A stretch of 64,000 nt of DNA from Vicinamibacteria bacterium (GTDB lineage: Bacteria > Acidobacteriota > Vicinamibacteria > Fen-336), in assembly GCA_035570235.1 (NCBI GenBank), contig DATMML010000137.1, positions 115,552-179,551 on the forward strand, written 5' to 3'. Shown here in pieces: positions 24,683 through 33,824 of the stretch. The position numbers and the translations under genes were made by a program. How positions within the stretch are numbered: the first letter of the stretch is position 1; each line of letters starts with the position of its first letter. Below the pieces are notes generated by a model. The model saw only the letters and a list, made by a program, of their open reading frames with translations. It did no database searches and was not told the origin of the DNA.

Positions 24683-26473
24683 CTACAGCGGGTACCCGCC
24701 CACCCTATCGATGGCGGCCTCCGCTACCCGCCGCCGGAGCGCCACCGTGTTCACGGGGTCACGGCGGGTGAAGCGCTTGAGCGCGGCCAGGTAGGTGCGC
24801 AATGTGTCGCCCTCCCCCACCGCGGCCAGGATTCTCCGTGCCCCCGCCTCGATCTTGTCCAGGGCGTCCTGGGCGAAGCAGCGGACGGCGGCCTCCCAGA
24901 GGCGCGTCTTCTCCTCGCCCTTTGCTTTGCCCCGCTTCTGCGCGCGGATGACCGCGCTCTCCAGGGCGTAGGTCTCCATGGCCAGGTCCGCGAAATGGCC
25001 CAGGATCTCCTGCTCGTCGGTTAACGCCTGCTCGTACTTCTGCACGGCCAAGCCCAGGCACATGAGGGACGTCTTCTTCGCCCCCTGCATCATCCTCGCC
25101 TCCGCGGCCAGGAAGCCGTCGTCGGCGACGGGCGTGGCGGGACCGCCGGTGAGCTCCTCCATGAGGGCCATGGCCTTGGGAAATAGCGGCAGGTCACCTT
25201 TCATGGCCTTGCGGATGAGGCGGCCGGGCACGAGGAGGCGATTGATCTCGTTGGTCCCTTCGAAGATGCGGTTCACCCGCGCATCGCGCCAGAAGCGCTC
25301 GGCCGGGTAGTCCTCCACGTAGCCCGCTCCCCCGTAGATCTGAACCGTCTCGTCGACCACATAGTCCAGCATCTCCGAGGACCAGACCTTGACCATGGAG
25401 CACTCCACGTCGTACTCCTCGATGCGCTTCAGGGCCTCCGCGCTGTCGTTGATGCCCACAGCCTGGAGGTTGCGGTCGATCAGGCCCGCCGTGCGGTAGA
25501 CCATGGACTCCGACACGTAGACCAGAATCGACATCTGCGCGATCTTCTCGCGCACGAGCCCGAAGTCGGTGATGGGGTGACCAAAAGCCTGGCGCGACTT
25601 GCCGTACTCCACCGCGTTGCGGAGGGCGAGCTTGGCCCCCCCCGTCACCCCCGCCCCCAGCTTGAAGCGGCCGATGTTGAGGATATTGAAGGCGATCTTG
25701 TGGCCCTTGCCGATCTCCCCCAGGAGGTTCTCCTTGGGGATGGTGGCGTCCTGAAGGATCAGGGGCCGGGTGCTCGAGCCCTTGATGCCGGTCTTCTTCT
25801 CCTCCGCCCCCAGGCTCACGCCCGGGCTCCCCTTCTCGATGATGAAGGCGGTGAAGTGCTCGCCGTTCACCTTGGCGAAGGTGATGTAGACATCGGCGAA
25901 ACCGGCGTTGGTGAGCCACATCTTCTCGCCGTTCAGGACCCAGTGTTTCCCGTCCGGGGAGAGCACGGCCCGGGCCTTGGCGTTCATGGCGTCGCTGGCG
26001 GAGGAGGACTCGGAGAGCGAGTAGGAGCTGATCCACTCCCCGGAGGCGAGCTTGGGTAGGAACTTCTTTTTCTGCGCCTCGCTACCGAAATACACGATGG
26101 GGAGGGTCCCGATCCCGGTATGACCCATGAAGGAGACTGCGAAGCTGCCGTCCCGGGCCGACTTCTCCGAGACCAGGCAGCCCGAAACCTTGTCCAGGCC
26201 CAGACCGCCGTATTCCTCCGGGATCTCGATGCCGAGCAAGCCCAGCTCACCCGCCTTCTTCAGGAGCGCGCGGGTGGTCTCGTATTTCAAGGCCAGGATC
26301 TCGGGAAGGCGGGGGACCATCTCCTTCTCCATGAACTCGGCCGCGGTCTCCCCGATCATGCGCTGCTCCTCGGTAAAGTCCTCGGGCGTGAAGACCTCCT
26401 CCGGGGCCCGGTCCTCTATTAAGAAGCTGCCGCCCTTGGCGGCCACGACGGGGACTTTGGTATCGGTAGCCAT
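24683..26473 (-). CDS. fadE: Acyl-CoA dehydrogenase (FadE)
   Basis: 596 residues from ATG 26473, which has GGAGGAAGG just upstream; the open frame begins 22 codons earlier without support. N-terminal, middle and C-terminal acyl-CoA dehydrogenase domains are in order. FAVSFMGHTGIGTLPI and LSESSSASD form the FAD-binding region. The catalytic Glu is in RIFEGTNEINRLL, and IQIYGGAGYVEDYPAERFWRD contains the usual QxxGGxGY motif (here QIYGGAGY). The extra C-terminal helical part and the length match very-long-chain type enzymes and Bacillus FadE. It catalyses the first, FAD-linked step of beta-oxidation. Last gene of the operon, 17 bp after fadA. Confidence 0.94.
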   Translation of the reverse strand: MATDTKVPVVAAKGGSFLIEDRAPEEVFTPEDFTEEQRMIGETAAEFMEKEMVPRLPEILALKYETTRALLKKAGELGLLGIEIPEEYGGLGLDKVSGCLVSEKSARDGSFAVSFMGHTGIGTLPIVYFGSEAQKKKFLPKLASGEWISSYSLSESSSASDAMNAKARAVLSPDGKHWVLNGEKMWLTNAGFADVYITFAKVNGEHFTAFIIEKGSPGVSLGAEEKKTGIKGSSTRPLILQDATIPKENLLGEIGKGHKIAFNILNIGRFKLGAGVTGGAKLALRNAVEYGKSRQAFGHPITDFGLVREKIAQMSILVYVSESMVYRTAGLIDRNLQAVGINDSAEALKRIEEYDVECSMVKVWSSEMLDYVVDETVQIYGGAGYVEDYPAERFWRDARVNRIFEGTNEINRLLVPGRLIRKAMKGDLPLFPKAMALMEELTGGPATPVADDGFLAAEARMMQGAKKTSLMCLGLAVQKYEQALTDEQEILGHFADLAMETYALESAVIRAQKRGKAKGEEKTRLWEAAVRCFAQDALDKIEAGARRILAAVGEGDTLRTYLAALKRFTRRDPVNTVALRRRVAEAAIDRVGGYPL

Positions 26474-26490
26474 TGTCTTCCTTCCTCCGT

Positions 26491-27660
26491 TCAGAGCCTC
26501 TCGAAGATCCCGGCCGCGCCCATGCCCCCTCCCACGCACATGGTCACGAGGCCGTAACCGGCTTTCCTCCGCTGCATCTCAGCCAGGATCTGGGCGGTGA
26601 GCTTGGCCCCCGTGCACCCCAGGGGATGACCCAGGGCCACCGCTCCCCCGTTGACGTTCACCCGCGCGGGATCGAGGCCCAGGGCCTCGATCACGGCCAA
26701 GGCCTGGCAGGCGAAGGCCTCGTTCAGCTCCACGAGCTCGATGTTCGCGAGCTTGAGCCCGGCCTGGCGGAGCGCCTTGGGGATAGCTTCCACGGGCCCG
26801 ATGCCCATGATCTCCGGCGGCACCCCCGCGACCGCATAGGCCCGGAGGCGCGCGAGGGGCCGCAGTCCCAGCTCCTTCGCGCGGGACGCCGACATCACGA
26901 CCGTGGCCGCCGCCCCGTCCGACATCTGGGAGGAGTTCCCTGCGGTGACGATGCCGTCGGCGGCGAAGGCGGGCTTGAGCTTGGCGAGGGCGAGAAGGTC
27001 GGTGTCCGGGCGGGGACCCTCGTCGGTGTCGAAGTCGACGCTTCGGGGCTTGTCGCCGTTGTCCCCCGCGAGGGTCACGGGCAGGGGCACGATCTCGTCC
27101 TTGAACTTGCCGGCCGCGATGGCGGCCAGGGCCTTCCGGTGGGAGGCGAGGGAGAAGACGTCGGAGCGTTCCCGATCGATCCCGTACTTCCGGGCCACGA
27201 GCTCCGCGGTCAGGCCCATGCCCAGGTAGCTGTCCGGGTAACGCTCGAGGAGGAGGGGGTTGGGGGCGATCTTGTGGCCGCCCATGGGGACGAGGCTCAT
27301 GGACTCCGTCCCCCCAGCGACCACGACCTCGGCCTCGCCGCTCTCGATCTCCTGGGCGGCCAGCACGATGGCCTGGAGGCCGGAAGAGCAGAACCGGTTC
27401 ACGGTCATGGCCCCCGCCGTATAGGGGATGCCCGCGAGCAGGCTGGCCTGGCGCGCCACGTTCATCCCCTGCTCGGCCTCGGGCATGGCGCAGCCCAGGA
27501 TCACGTCCTCCACCATCGCCGGCTTCACCGCCGGTAGGCGCGCGAGGGCGCCCCGGATGGCGGCCGCGGCCAGGTCGTCGGGCCGGGTCTGGCGCAGGGT
27601 GCCCCGGCCCGCCTTGCCCACCGCCGTGCGCACGCTGCTCACGATCACCGCGTCTGGCAT
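26491..27660 (-). CDS. fadA: Acetyl-CoA C-acyltransferase (3-ketoacyl-CoA thiolase, FadA)
   Basis: 389 residues from ATG 27660; the ribosome site GAGAGGT lies inside a palindrome directly upstream (27661-27678). Thiolase marks: nucleophilic Cys in [30 protein letters not shown] with the catalytic His, and the second Cys in [16 protein letters not shown]. It cleaves 3-ketoacyl-CoA to acetyl-CoA, the last step of beta-oxidation. It lies between fadN and fadE, the same order as the Bacillus subtilis fadNAE operon. Confidence 0.95.
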   Translation of the reverse strand: MPDAVIVSSVRTAVGKAGRGTLRQTRPDDLAAAAIRGALARLPAVKPAMVEDVILGCAMPEAEQGMNVARQASLLAGIPYTAGAMTVNRFCSSGLQAIVLAAQEIESGEAEVVVAGGTESMSLVPMGGHKIAPNPLLLERYPDSYLGMGLTAELVARKYGIDRERSDVFSLASHRKALAAIAAGKFKDEIVPLPVTLAGDNGDKPRSVDFDTDEGPRPDTDLLALAKLKPAFAADGIVTAGNSSQMSDGAAATVVMSASRAKELGLRPLARLRAYAVAGVPPEIMGIGPVEAIPKALRQAGLKLANIELVELNEAFACQALAVIEALGLDPARVNVNGGAVALGHPLGCTGAKLTAQILAEMQRRKAGYGLVTMCVGGGMGAAGIFERL

Positions 27661-27678
27661 TGAATGACCTCTCATTCA
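27661..27678. promoter_or_regulatory. FadR-like operator at the fadN/fadA junction
   Basis: TGAATGACCTCTCATTCA is an 18-base palindrome with TGAATGA/TCATTCA arms. It covers the fadN stop codon and the fadA ribosome site and abuts the fadA ATG. It matches, as I recall it, the Bacillus FadR consensus TGAATGA-N4-TCATTCA in all arm positions. The related site at 32491-32508 makes chance unlikely. Binding here could block transcription from within the operon or an internal promoter, but no clear -35/-10 is visible. Confidence 0.75.
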
Positions 27679-30012
27679 GTTACGAAGCGGCTTACCTTCC
27701 TTCAGCATGTGCTGGATCCGCTCCCGGGTCTTGGCGGTGCCGAGGAGGGAGAGGAAAGCCTCGCGCTCGAGGTCCAAGAAGTGCTGCTCGCTCGCCACCC
27801 CCGGGGCGCGGTCCCCCCCGCAGAGGACGCTCGCCACGTGGGTGGCCACGAGCGCGTCGTGCTCGCTGATCTGACCCCCGCGCTGGGCGTTGTGGATCCC
27901 CATCTTGAAGGTGGCCAGGGCGGGCCTCCCCAGCACGGGGACCGCGGAGCGGGGGCGCCCCGGGCGATGACCGGAGCGGACGAGGCCCCGGGCCACCTCC
28001 TTGGCGTCCGCGATCAGGCGGTCGGGGTTCGGGGAGAGGGAGTCAGCGGGGGTGAGGAACATCCGCTGCGCCTCCGCCCCCGAGGTGGAGACGCGGGCGA
28101 AGGCGATCTGGTCGAAGGCGCGCTTGATGAAGGGGAAGGGGTCGGCCCCCTCCACCCCGAGGCAGCGGTCGTGGGCGCGCAGGGCAAGCTCCTTGGCCCC
28201 GCCCCCCGCGGGGATCACTCCCACCCCCACTTCGACCAGGCCCATGTAAGTCTCGGCCGAGGCGCGCACGCGGGTGGCGTGCAGGGCCACCTCGCAGCCT
28301 CCGCCCAGGGTGAGGCCGAAAGGCGCCGCCACCACCGGCACCTGCGCGTACTTGAGGGCCAGGCTCGTGGCCTGGAACTGGCGGATCATCTGGTCCAGCT
28401 CCTCCCACTCCTCCTCCTGCGCGGCCAAGAGGACGAGCATGAGGTTGGCGCCCACGCTGAACTGCTCGCCCTGGTTGCCTACCACCAGGCAATCGAAATG
28501 GGCCGTGGCCTCCTTCAGGGCGGCCTGCAGCATGAGGGTAGCGTCGGCCCCCAGCGCGTTCATCTTGGAGTGGAACTCCACGAGCGCGCAGCCGTCGCCA
28601 AGGTCGAGGAGGCTGGCCCCCGGGTTCTTCTTCCGGAGCCCCCCGCCCGCCCTCACCGCCCCAAGCTCGATCACCCCCGGCCGCGGGGGCAGCGGGCGGA
28701 CGCCCTCGGGTCCGAAGACGCTTGGGCCAGCCTCCTTGCTCTCGTAGAAGCTCCGGCGCCCAGAGGCAAGGAAGCGCTCCAGGAGGGGCGGGATCTTACG
28801 CCCCTCCCCCCGGGTCCGCTCGACGACCGCCCCCACCCCCAGAGCGTCCAGGAGGCGGAAGGGACCGTGGCCCCAGCCGTAGCCCCACTCCAGGGCCCGG
28901 TCGATCGAGACCACATCGTCCGAGATCTCGGGCACGAGGGAGGCGGCGTAAAGGGAAATGGAGGAGAGCGCTCGCCACAAAAACGCCCCCGCCGCGTCGT
29001 TCCCGGCCAGGATCTGCCGCACGCGGGCAACGGGGTCTCCCTGGGCCAGGGCCGCTTCCAAGGAGGGGAAGCGGGCTTTCTTCCGCTCGCGGTACTCCAG
29101 CGTCTTCCAGTCCAGGGTTCGGATCTCGCCGCCCACTTTGCGGTAGAAGCCCCCCCCCGTCTTCTCCCCTAGCCACTTCCTCTCGACCATGGCCGACACG
29201 AAGCCGGGCACCTTGAAGGCCTCCCGCTCGGGGTCATGGGGGACGGCCGGGTAGATGTTTGCCGCCACCCTGGCGCAGACGTCCACCCCCGCGATGTCGG
29301 CGGTGCGGAAGGTGGCGCTCTTGGCCCGGCCGATGGCGGGGCCAGTGAGCGCGTCCACCTCCTCGAGGGTGAAGTCCAGGTCCATCATGGCCTGCAGAAC
29401 CACGCCGAAGCCGTAGGCGCCGATGCGGTTGCCGATGAAGTTGGGCGTGTCCTTGCAGCGGACCACACCCTTGCCCAGGACCTCCTCGCCGAAGGCCTCC
29501 ATCGCGGCCAGGACGGCGGGGTCCGTATCGGGGCCGGGGATGGTCTCCAGCAGCTTGAGGTAGCGGGGGGGGTTGAAGAAGTGGGTGCCGAGGAAGCGCT
29601 TCCGGAGGTCGGCGGGCAGGGCGGAGCCGAGGGCCCCGATGCCGAGCCCCGAGGTGTTGGTGGTGACGACCGAGCTCTTCGTGACCGCGGGGGCCACCCG
29701 CGCCAGGAGCTGGCGCTTGACGTCCAGGTCCTCGACCACCGCCTCCAGGACCCAGTCCGCGTCCCGGAGCTCCCCCCAATCGTCCTCGAAGTTCCCGGGG
29801 CGGATGGAGGACGCGTGCTCCGCGAGGTGGAGGGGGCTCGGCTTCAGCTTGCGGAGGCCGTCGATGCCCCTCCGGGCGAGCGCGCTCCGCTCCCCCGTGG
29901 CGGCCATGTCCAGAAGCACGACCTCCATGCCCTGGGCGACGAGGTGGGCCGCCAGCTGCGCCCCCATGGTCCCCGCCCCCAACACGACCGTCTTCTGGAT
30001 ATGGGTCCTCAC
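27676..30012 (-). CDS. fadN: 3-hydroxyacyl-CoA dehydrogenase / enoyl-CoA hydratase (FadN type)
   Basis: 778 residues from GTG 30012. The N-terminal NAD-dependent dehydrogenase has VVLGAGTMGAQLAAHL, TNTSGLGI and GTHFFNPPRYLKLLE, and a C-terminal dehydrogenase half carries GRAKSATFRTADIAG. The enoyl-CoA hydratase domain follows from about residue 480, with FGLTLGGGCEVALHAT and YMGLVEVGVGVIPAGGG holding both catalytic glutamates. The dehydrogenase-first order is that of FadN rather than proteobacterial FadB. It carries out the hydration and second oxidation of beta-oxidation. 12 bp after the acyl-CoA synthetase gene. Confidence 0.94.
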   Translation of the reverse strand: MRTHIQKTVVLGAGTMGAQLAAHLVAQGMEVVLLDMAATGERSALARRGIDGLRKLKPSPLHLAEHASSIRPGNFEDDWGELRDADWVLEAVVEDLDVKRQLLARVAPAVTKSSVVTTNTSGLGIGALGSALPADLRKRFLGTHFFNPPRYLKLLETIPGPDTDPAVLAAMEAFGEEVLGKGVVRCKDTPNFIGNRIGAYGFGVVLQAMMDLDFTLEEVDALTGPAIGRAKSATFRTADIAGVDVCARVAANIYPAVPHDPEREAFKVPGFVSAMVERKWLGEKTGGGFYRKVGGEIRTLDWKTLEYRERKKARFPSLEAALAQGDPVARVRQILAGNDAAGAFLWRALSSISLYAASLVPEISDDVVSIDRALEWGYGWGHGPFRLLDALGVGAVVERTRGEGRKIPPLLERFLASGRRSFYESKEAGPSVFGPEGVRPLPPRPGVIELGAVRAGGGLRKKNPGASLLDLGDGCALVEFHSKMNALGADATLMLQAALKEATAHFDCLVVGNQGEQFSVGANLMLVLLAAQEEEWEELDQMIRQFQATSLALKYAQVPVVAAPFGLTLGGGCEVALHATRVRASAETYMGLVEVGVGVIPAGGGAKELALRAHDRCLGVEGADPFPFIKRAFDQIAFARVSTSGAEAQRMFLTPADSLSPNPDRLIADAKEVARGLVRSGHRPGRPRSAVPVLGRPALATFKMGIHNAQRGGQISEHDALVATHVASVLCGGDRAPGVASEQHFLDLEREAFLSLLGTAKTRERIQHMLKEGKPLRN

Positions 30013-30024
30013 GCTCGCTTCCCG

Positions 30025-31824
30025 CTAGGCGGTCGCCTGGTACATCCGGTCGATGGCGGCCTTGTACTTCTCCTCCACCACCCGGCGCTTGACCTTGAGG
30101 GTCGGGGTCAGCTCTCCCGCCTCCAGGCTGAACTCCCGGGTGAGGAGCGACACCTTCTTGATCTTCTCGAATTGGGCGAGGTCCTGGGACAGCTGCGCGA
30201 TCAGCTCCTCGTAGTGGGCCGCCACCTGGGCGTTTCCCACCAGCTCCTCGCGGCTCTGGAAGGCGATCCCCTTCGCGCGCGCCCACCTCTCCAGCTGCTC
30301 GAAGTTGGGGACCACGAGGGCGGAGGGGAAGTTGCGGCAGTTGCCGATCATCACGATCTCCGCGAAGAAGGGGTTGGTCTTGATCCGGTTCTCGATCGGC
30401 TGGGGGGCGATTTTCTTCCCTCCCGAAGTGACCAGGATGTCCTTCTTGCGGTCGGTGATCACGAGGAAGCCGTCCCCGTCGATGATCCCGATGTCGCCGG
30501 TGTGAAACCAGCCCTCCTTGTCGATGGCCTCCGCGGTGGCCTCTACCTTCTTGTAGTAGCCCTTCATCACATGGGGGCCGCGGGTCAGGATCTCGCCGTC
30601 CTCCGCGATCTTCACCTCCACCCCCTCGATGGGGACTCCCACCGTGCCCGGCTTGAGCCGGTCCTCACGGTTCACGGAGATGACCGGGCTCGTCTCCGTG
30701 AGTCCGTAGCCTTCGAGGATGAGCATGCCCGCCGCCCCGAAGAACTCCGCGATTTCGCGGGCGAGGGGGGCTCCCCCGGATATGAAGACCCGGAGCCGAC
30801 CCCCCGTTCGGGCCTTGATCTTGGAGAATACGAGTTTGTCGGCGAGGGCAAACTGGAGGCGGAGGAGGAGGCCGGGGGGGGTGCCCTGCACGGTGTGGCG
30901 GAAGACCCTCCGCCCCACCCCCATCGCCCAGCGGAAGATTCGCCGGCGCAGGGGCGGATCCGCGGCCACCTTCTCGTTGATCCGGGCGTACATCTTCTCG
31001 TAAAGGCGCGGCACGGAGCACATGACGGTGGGCCGTACCTCGAGCATGTTGTCGGGCACCTTCTCCACGCTCTCCGCGTAGGCGATGGTCGCCCCCGCGT
31101 AGAGCATGAAGTTGTGGCCGGCGGTGCGCTCGAAGCTGTGGCAAAGGGGGAGGAAGGAGAGCGCGGTGTCGTGGGGGCCGAAGCCGGTGAAGGCCTTGCT
31201 CGAGGCCAGTACGTTGGAGACCAGGTTGGCGTGGGTGAGCATCACCCCCTTGGGATCGCCGGTGGTGCCGGACGTGTAGATGAGGGTCGCGAGGTCGTCG
31301 GGCTTCACCTCCGCCGCCCGCCGCTTCACCGCGTCCTTGTCCCGGCCCAGGGCGGCGCGCCCCTGGGCCCGGACTTCCTCCAGGGAGAGCGTGCCCTCGA
31401 AGGGGGCCTCGTCCATGCGGATCACGTGCCGGAGGCCGCGGGCCTGCCCGCGTACCTCCGCCACCTTCGCGGCTTGGACGGCGTTGGATACGAAAACCAC
31501 CTTCGACTCGCTGTCGTTCAGGATGTAGAGCACCTGGGGCGGGGTGAGGGTGGAATAGATGGGGGCGTCCGTGGCACCCGCGGTGAGGGCGGCGAGATCG
31601 GCGTAGGCCCACTCCGGCCGGTTCTCGGAGAGGATGGCCACGCGGTCGCCCTTCTCCACCCCCAGGGCCCGGAGGCCCAGGGAGAGCTCCTCTACCGCGG
31701 AGAGGAACTCGGCGGAGCTGATGGCCCGCCACTCTCCCCCCCGCTTGACCTTGAGGTGCTCGCTCTTACGGTAGGTCTCCACGGAATAGTAGAAGATGTC
31801 GCAGAGGGTGCGGACCTCCATCAT
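30025..31824 (-). CDS. fadD: Long-chain acyl-CoA synthetase (AMP-forming)
   Basis: 599 residues from ATG 31824, overlapping the TetR stop as ATGA with GGGGAGG upstream. AMP-binding motifs: LIYTSGTTGDPKGVMLTHANL (P-loop, about 180-200), GYGLTETSPVIS, GWFHTGDIG and DRKKDILVTSGGKKIAPQPIE. ERTAGHNFMLYAGATIAYAES is typical of the FadD15/FACL group. It activates fatty acids with ATP and CoA before beta-oxidation. Its position in the operon ahead of fadN, fadA and fadE makes the pathway nearly self-contained. Confidence 0.94.
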   Translation of the reverse strand: MMEVRTLCDIFYYSVETYRKSEHLKVKRGGEWRAISSAEFLSAVEELSLGLRALGVEKGDRVAILSENRPEWAYADLAALTAGATDAPIYSTLTPPQVLYILNDSESKVVFVSNAVQAAKVAEVRGQARGLRHVIRMDEAPFEGTLSLEEVRAQGRAALGRDKDAVKRRAAEVKPDDLATLIYTSGTTGDPKGVMLTHANLVSNVLASSKAFTGFGPHDTALSFLPLCHSFERTAGHNFMLYAGATIAYAESVEKVPDNMLEVRPTVMCSVPRLYEKMYARINEKVAADPPLRRRIFRWAMGVGRRVFRHTVQGTPPGLLLRLQFALADKLVFSKIKARTGGRLRVFISGGAPLAREIAEFFGAAGMLILEGYGLTETSPVISVNREDRLKPGTVGVPIEGVEVKIAEDGEILTRGPHVMKGYYKKVEATAEAIDKEGWFHTGDIGIIDGDGFLVITDRKKDILVTSGGKKIAPQPIENRIKTNPFFAEIVMIGNCRNFPSALVVPNFEQLERWARAKGIAFQSREELVGNAQVAAHYEELIAQLSQDLAQFEKIKKVSLLTREFSLEAGELTPTLKVKRRVVEEKYKAAIDRMYQATA

Positions 31825-32471
31825 TTGCCTCCCCGCCCCGACGCCACCGCGGCCAGGGCCGGGCGGACGTGGGCCACCCTTCGGGACGCCGCCGCCCCGC
31901 GAAGGAAGAGATCCACCACGGAGGCGGCAAGGGGGCTGAGATCGTAGCCCTTGCCGCCGATGATCCAGGAAGTCACCATCTCGTCGAGGGCGCCGAAAAA
32001 GGCCTTGGTCGCCACCTTGCGGGGGAGGTCGGAGCGCAGGCTGCCGTCGCGCTGGCCCTCCTCGATGACCTGCTTCACGAGCGCGAAATAGTCCTGGAGC
32101 CAGGAAGCGGTGAAGCGCTCCATGAACTTGACGGACTGGCGGAGCTCGACCTGGAAGACCACGGCCAGGTCCCGATTGCTGCCCAGGACCCGGAGGTGGT
32201 GTTCGGCGATGGCGCGCAGGCGAGCGGGCGCCCCCGGCACCGCGCGCAGGGCCGCGCGGGCCTTTTCCAGGTGCTCGGTCATCACCTCGTCGAAGAGACG
32301 GACGAGGATGTCCTCCTTGTTGCGGAAGTAGAGGTAGATGGTGCCGTCCGCAACCCCCGCCCGCTTGGCGATCTCCGACACCCGCGCTCCGAAGTAGCCC
32401 CGGCGCGCGAAGACCTTCACCGCCGCCTGGAGGATGCGCTTGCGCTTGTCGTCCGTACGGGGCCGGGCCAT
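31821..32471 (-). CDS. fadR: TetR family regulator of fatty-acid degradation (FadR-like)
   Basis: 216 residues from ATG 32471; the frame is open 22 codons further, but those codons would cross the operator and promoter. Helix-turn-helix at about 27-50: RVSEIAKRAGVADGTIYLYFRNKEDIL. The ligand domain (AEHHLRVLGSNRDLAVVFQVELRQ) resembles TetR_C proteins of the FadR group, which release DNA on binding long-chain acyl-CoA. First gene of the operon, with a palindrome of FadR type across its own transcription start, so autoregulation is expected. Effector not shown by sequence. Confidence 0.88.
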   Translation of the reverse strand: MARPRTDDKRKRILQAAVKVFARRGYFGARVSEIAKRAGVADGTIYLYFRNKEDILVRLFDEVMTEHLEKARAALRAVPGAPARLRAIAEHHLRVLGSNRDLAVVFQVELRQSVKFMERFTASWLQDYFALVKQVIEEGQRDGSLRSDLPRKVATKAFFGALDEMVTSWIIGGKGYDLSPLAASVVDLFLRGAAASRRVAHVRPALAAVASGRGGK

Positions 32472-32490
32472 GGCGCCTCGGGGGCGGCGA

Positions 32491-32508
32491 TGAATGAACC
32501 GCCATTCA
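32491..32508. promoter_or_regulatory. FadR-like operator overlapping the operon promoter
   Basis: TGAATGAACCGCCATTCA has perfect TGAATG/CATTCA arms with 6 bases between. On the minus strand it starts at the last base of the -10 hexamer and covers the predicted transcription start (about 32501). A second copy of the same design is at 27661-27678. The position is classic for repression by the TetR protein encoded just downstream. Confidence 0.8.
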
Positions 32509-32537
32509 GTATGGCCAGGGGCGGCGGGGGCTGTCAA
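32508..32537 (-). promoter_or_regulatory. Sigma70-like promoter of the fad operon
   Basis: Minus strand: TTGACA (32537-32532), 18-bp spacer, CATACT (32513-32508). Leader of about 30 bases to ATG 32471, with GAGG as the likely ribosome site. Confidence 0.7.
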
Positions 32538-32623
32538 GCCCGTCCCCTTCGCGGGCGCGCCCGGGCCCGCCCGCAGGGGGTCGATTGCCGAGGGCGGACC
32601 GCTGCGGTAGTCTCCCTTGATCC

Positions 32624-33130
32624 ATGGCCCGGCCCCGCGTCTTCCTCGGTCTCGGCTCCAACCTGGGCGACCGCGAGGCCGCTCTCCAGCGGGCGGGCCG
32701 CCTCCTCGAGGAGCGCGGCTTCACGCGCCGGGGGGAGAGCGCCCTCTACCTCACGGAGCCGGTAGGGGGGCCGCCCCAGGGCTGGTTCCTGAACGAGGTT
32801 CTGGAGGGGGAGAGCGCGCTCTCCCCCGAGGAACTGCTCGCGGCCTGCCTGGATGTGGAGCGGGTGATGGGGCGGGTGCGGGATGTCCGGCACGGACCCC
32901 GCACGATCGACATCGACCTGCTCCTCTACGGCCAGGAGCAGCGGCGGGGCCCCGGCCTCGTCCTCCCCCACCCCCGCCTGCACGAGCGCCGGTTCGTGCT
33001 CGCGCCCCTGGCCGAGATCGCGCCCACGGTCGTGCATCCAGTCCTGGGCAAGACCGTGCTCGAGCTCGCGCGTCTCTGCACGGACCCCTCGGAGGTGCGT
33101 CTCCAACCGCGGCTGGAGACGCGGGCCTGA
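32624..33130 (+). CDS. folK: 2-amino-4-hydroxy-6-hydroxymethyldihydropteridine pyrophosphokinase
   Basis: 168 residues. Signature LGLGSNLGDRE at the start, the catalytic-loop RHGPRTIDIDLLLYG (PROSITE-type HPPK motif) near 90-104 and LPHPRLHERRFVLAPLAEI complete the family pattern at normal length. It transfers pyrophosphate from ATP to the pterin in folate synthesis. It is divergent from the fad operon with about 150 bp between. Its stop overlaps the start of the next gene (TGATG), so the two are translated together. Confidence 0.95.
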   Translation: MARPRVFLGLGSNLGDREAALQRAGRLLEERGFTRRGESALYLTEPVGGPPQGWFLNEVLEGESALSPEELLAACLDVERVMGRVRDVRHGPRTIDIDLLLYGQEQRRGPGLVLPHPRLHERRFVLAPLAEIAPTVVHPVLGKTVLELARLCTDPSEVRLQPRLETRA

Positions 33131-33771
33131 TGCCCTTCCACTACATCGCGGTGGAGGGCGTGATCGGGGTGGGCAAGACCACGGTGGTGGAGAGGCTGGC
33201 GGAGCGGCTGGAGGCCACCACCACCCTCGAGGAGTGGGGACAGAACCCCTTCCTGAAGCCGTTCTACGACGGGGCTCCCGGGGCTCCCTTCCAAGTGGAG
33301 CTCTTCTTCCTCCTCTCCCGCTACCGCCAGCAGCAAGAGCTGCTGCAGCGGAACCTGTTCTCGACCGTCACCCTCTCCGACTACCTGTTCGAGAAGAGCC
33401 GGATCTTCGCCTATCTGAACCTGGAGGACAGCGAGCTGCTTATCTACGAGAAGCTCTTTGGACTGCTCGCGGAGGGGGTGCCCCGCCCTGACCTCGTCGT
33501 CTACCTCCAGGCCCCCACCGAGGTGCTGATGAAGCGCATCCGCACCCGGGGGCGGCCCGAGGAGACCCGCCTCTCCGAAGAGTACCTGGCGGAAGTGAAC
33601 CGCGCCTACAACTACTACTTCTTCCACTACGGCCAGACTCCGCTCCTGGTGGTCAACACCGCGGACGTGGATTTCGACAAGCGGGCGGAAGACGTAGACG
33701 ATCTCGTCAAGCAAATCAAGAGCATGGGCAAGGGGACCCAGTACTACGTCCCCCGGGGCTCGAAAGGATGA
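33130..33771 (+). CDS. Deoxynucleoside kinase family protein
   Basis: 213 residues from ATG 33130, coupled to folK. P-loop GVIGVGKTT at about 10-18, EEWGQNPFLKPFYDG with the substrate-binding Glu/Trp region, a DYLFEKSRIFAYLNL segment in place of the DRS motif, and the LID RIRTRGRPEE. These fit the deoxyadenosine/deoxyguanosine kinase group (dNK, PF01712). It phosphorylates deoxynucleosides for salvage. A folK-dNK pair is seen in several phyla, so this pairing is not novel. Exact nucleoside specificity cannot be told. Confidence 0.88.
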   Translation: MPFHYIAVEGVIGVGKTTVVERLAERLEATTTLEEWGQNPFLKPFYDGAPGAPFQVELFFLLSRYRQQQELLQRNLFSTVTLSDYLFEKSRIFAYLNLEDSELLIYEKLFGLLAEGVPRPDLVVYLQAPTEVLMKRIRTRGRPEETRLSEEYLAEVNRAYNYYFFHYGQTPLLVVNTADVDFDKRAEDVDDLVKQIKSMGKGTQYYVPRGSKG

Positions 33772-33824
33772 CGCTGGCGGCTTGACCTTGCCCCGCCCCT
33801 GAGTAATCCTGTTCCAGGTTTTCC

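Noticed and set aside
27679..27720. Internal promoter before fadA
   Set aside because: No -35/-10 pair with acceptable spacing on the minus strand.
29236..31947. Long open frame (about 900 codons) antisense to the fad genes
   Set aside because: Composition of a high-GC antisense shadow (Gly/Arg/His-rich, no domain) opposite well-supported genes.
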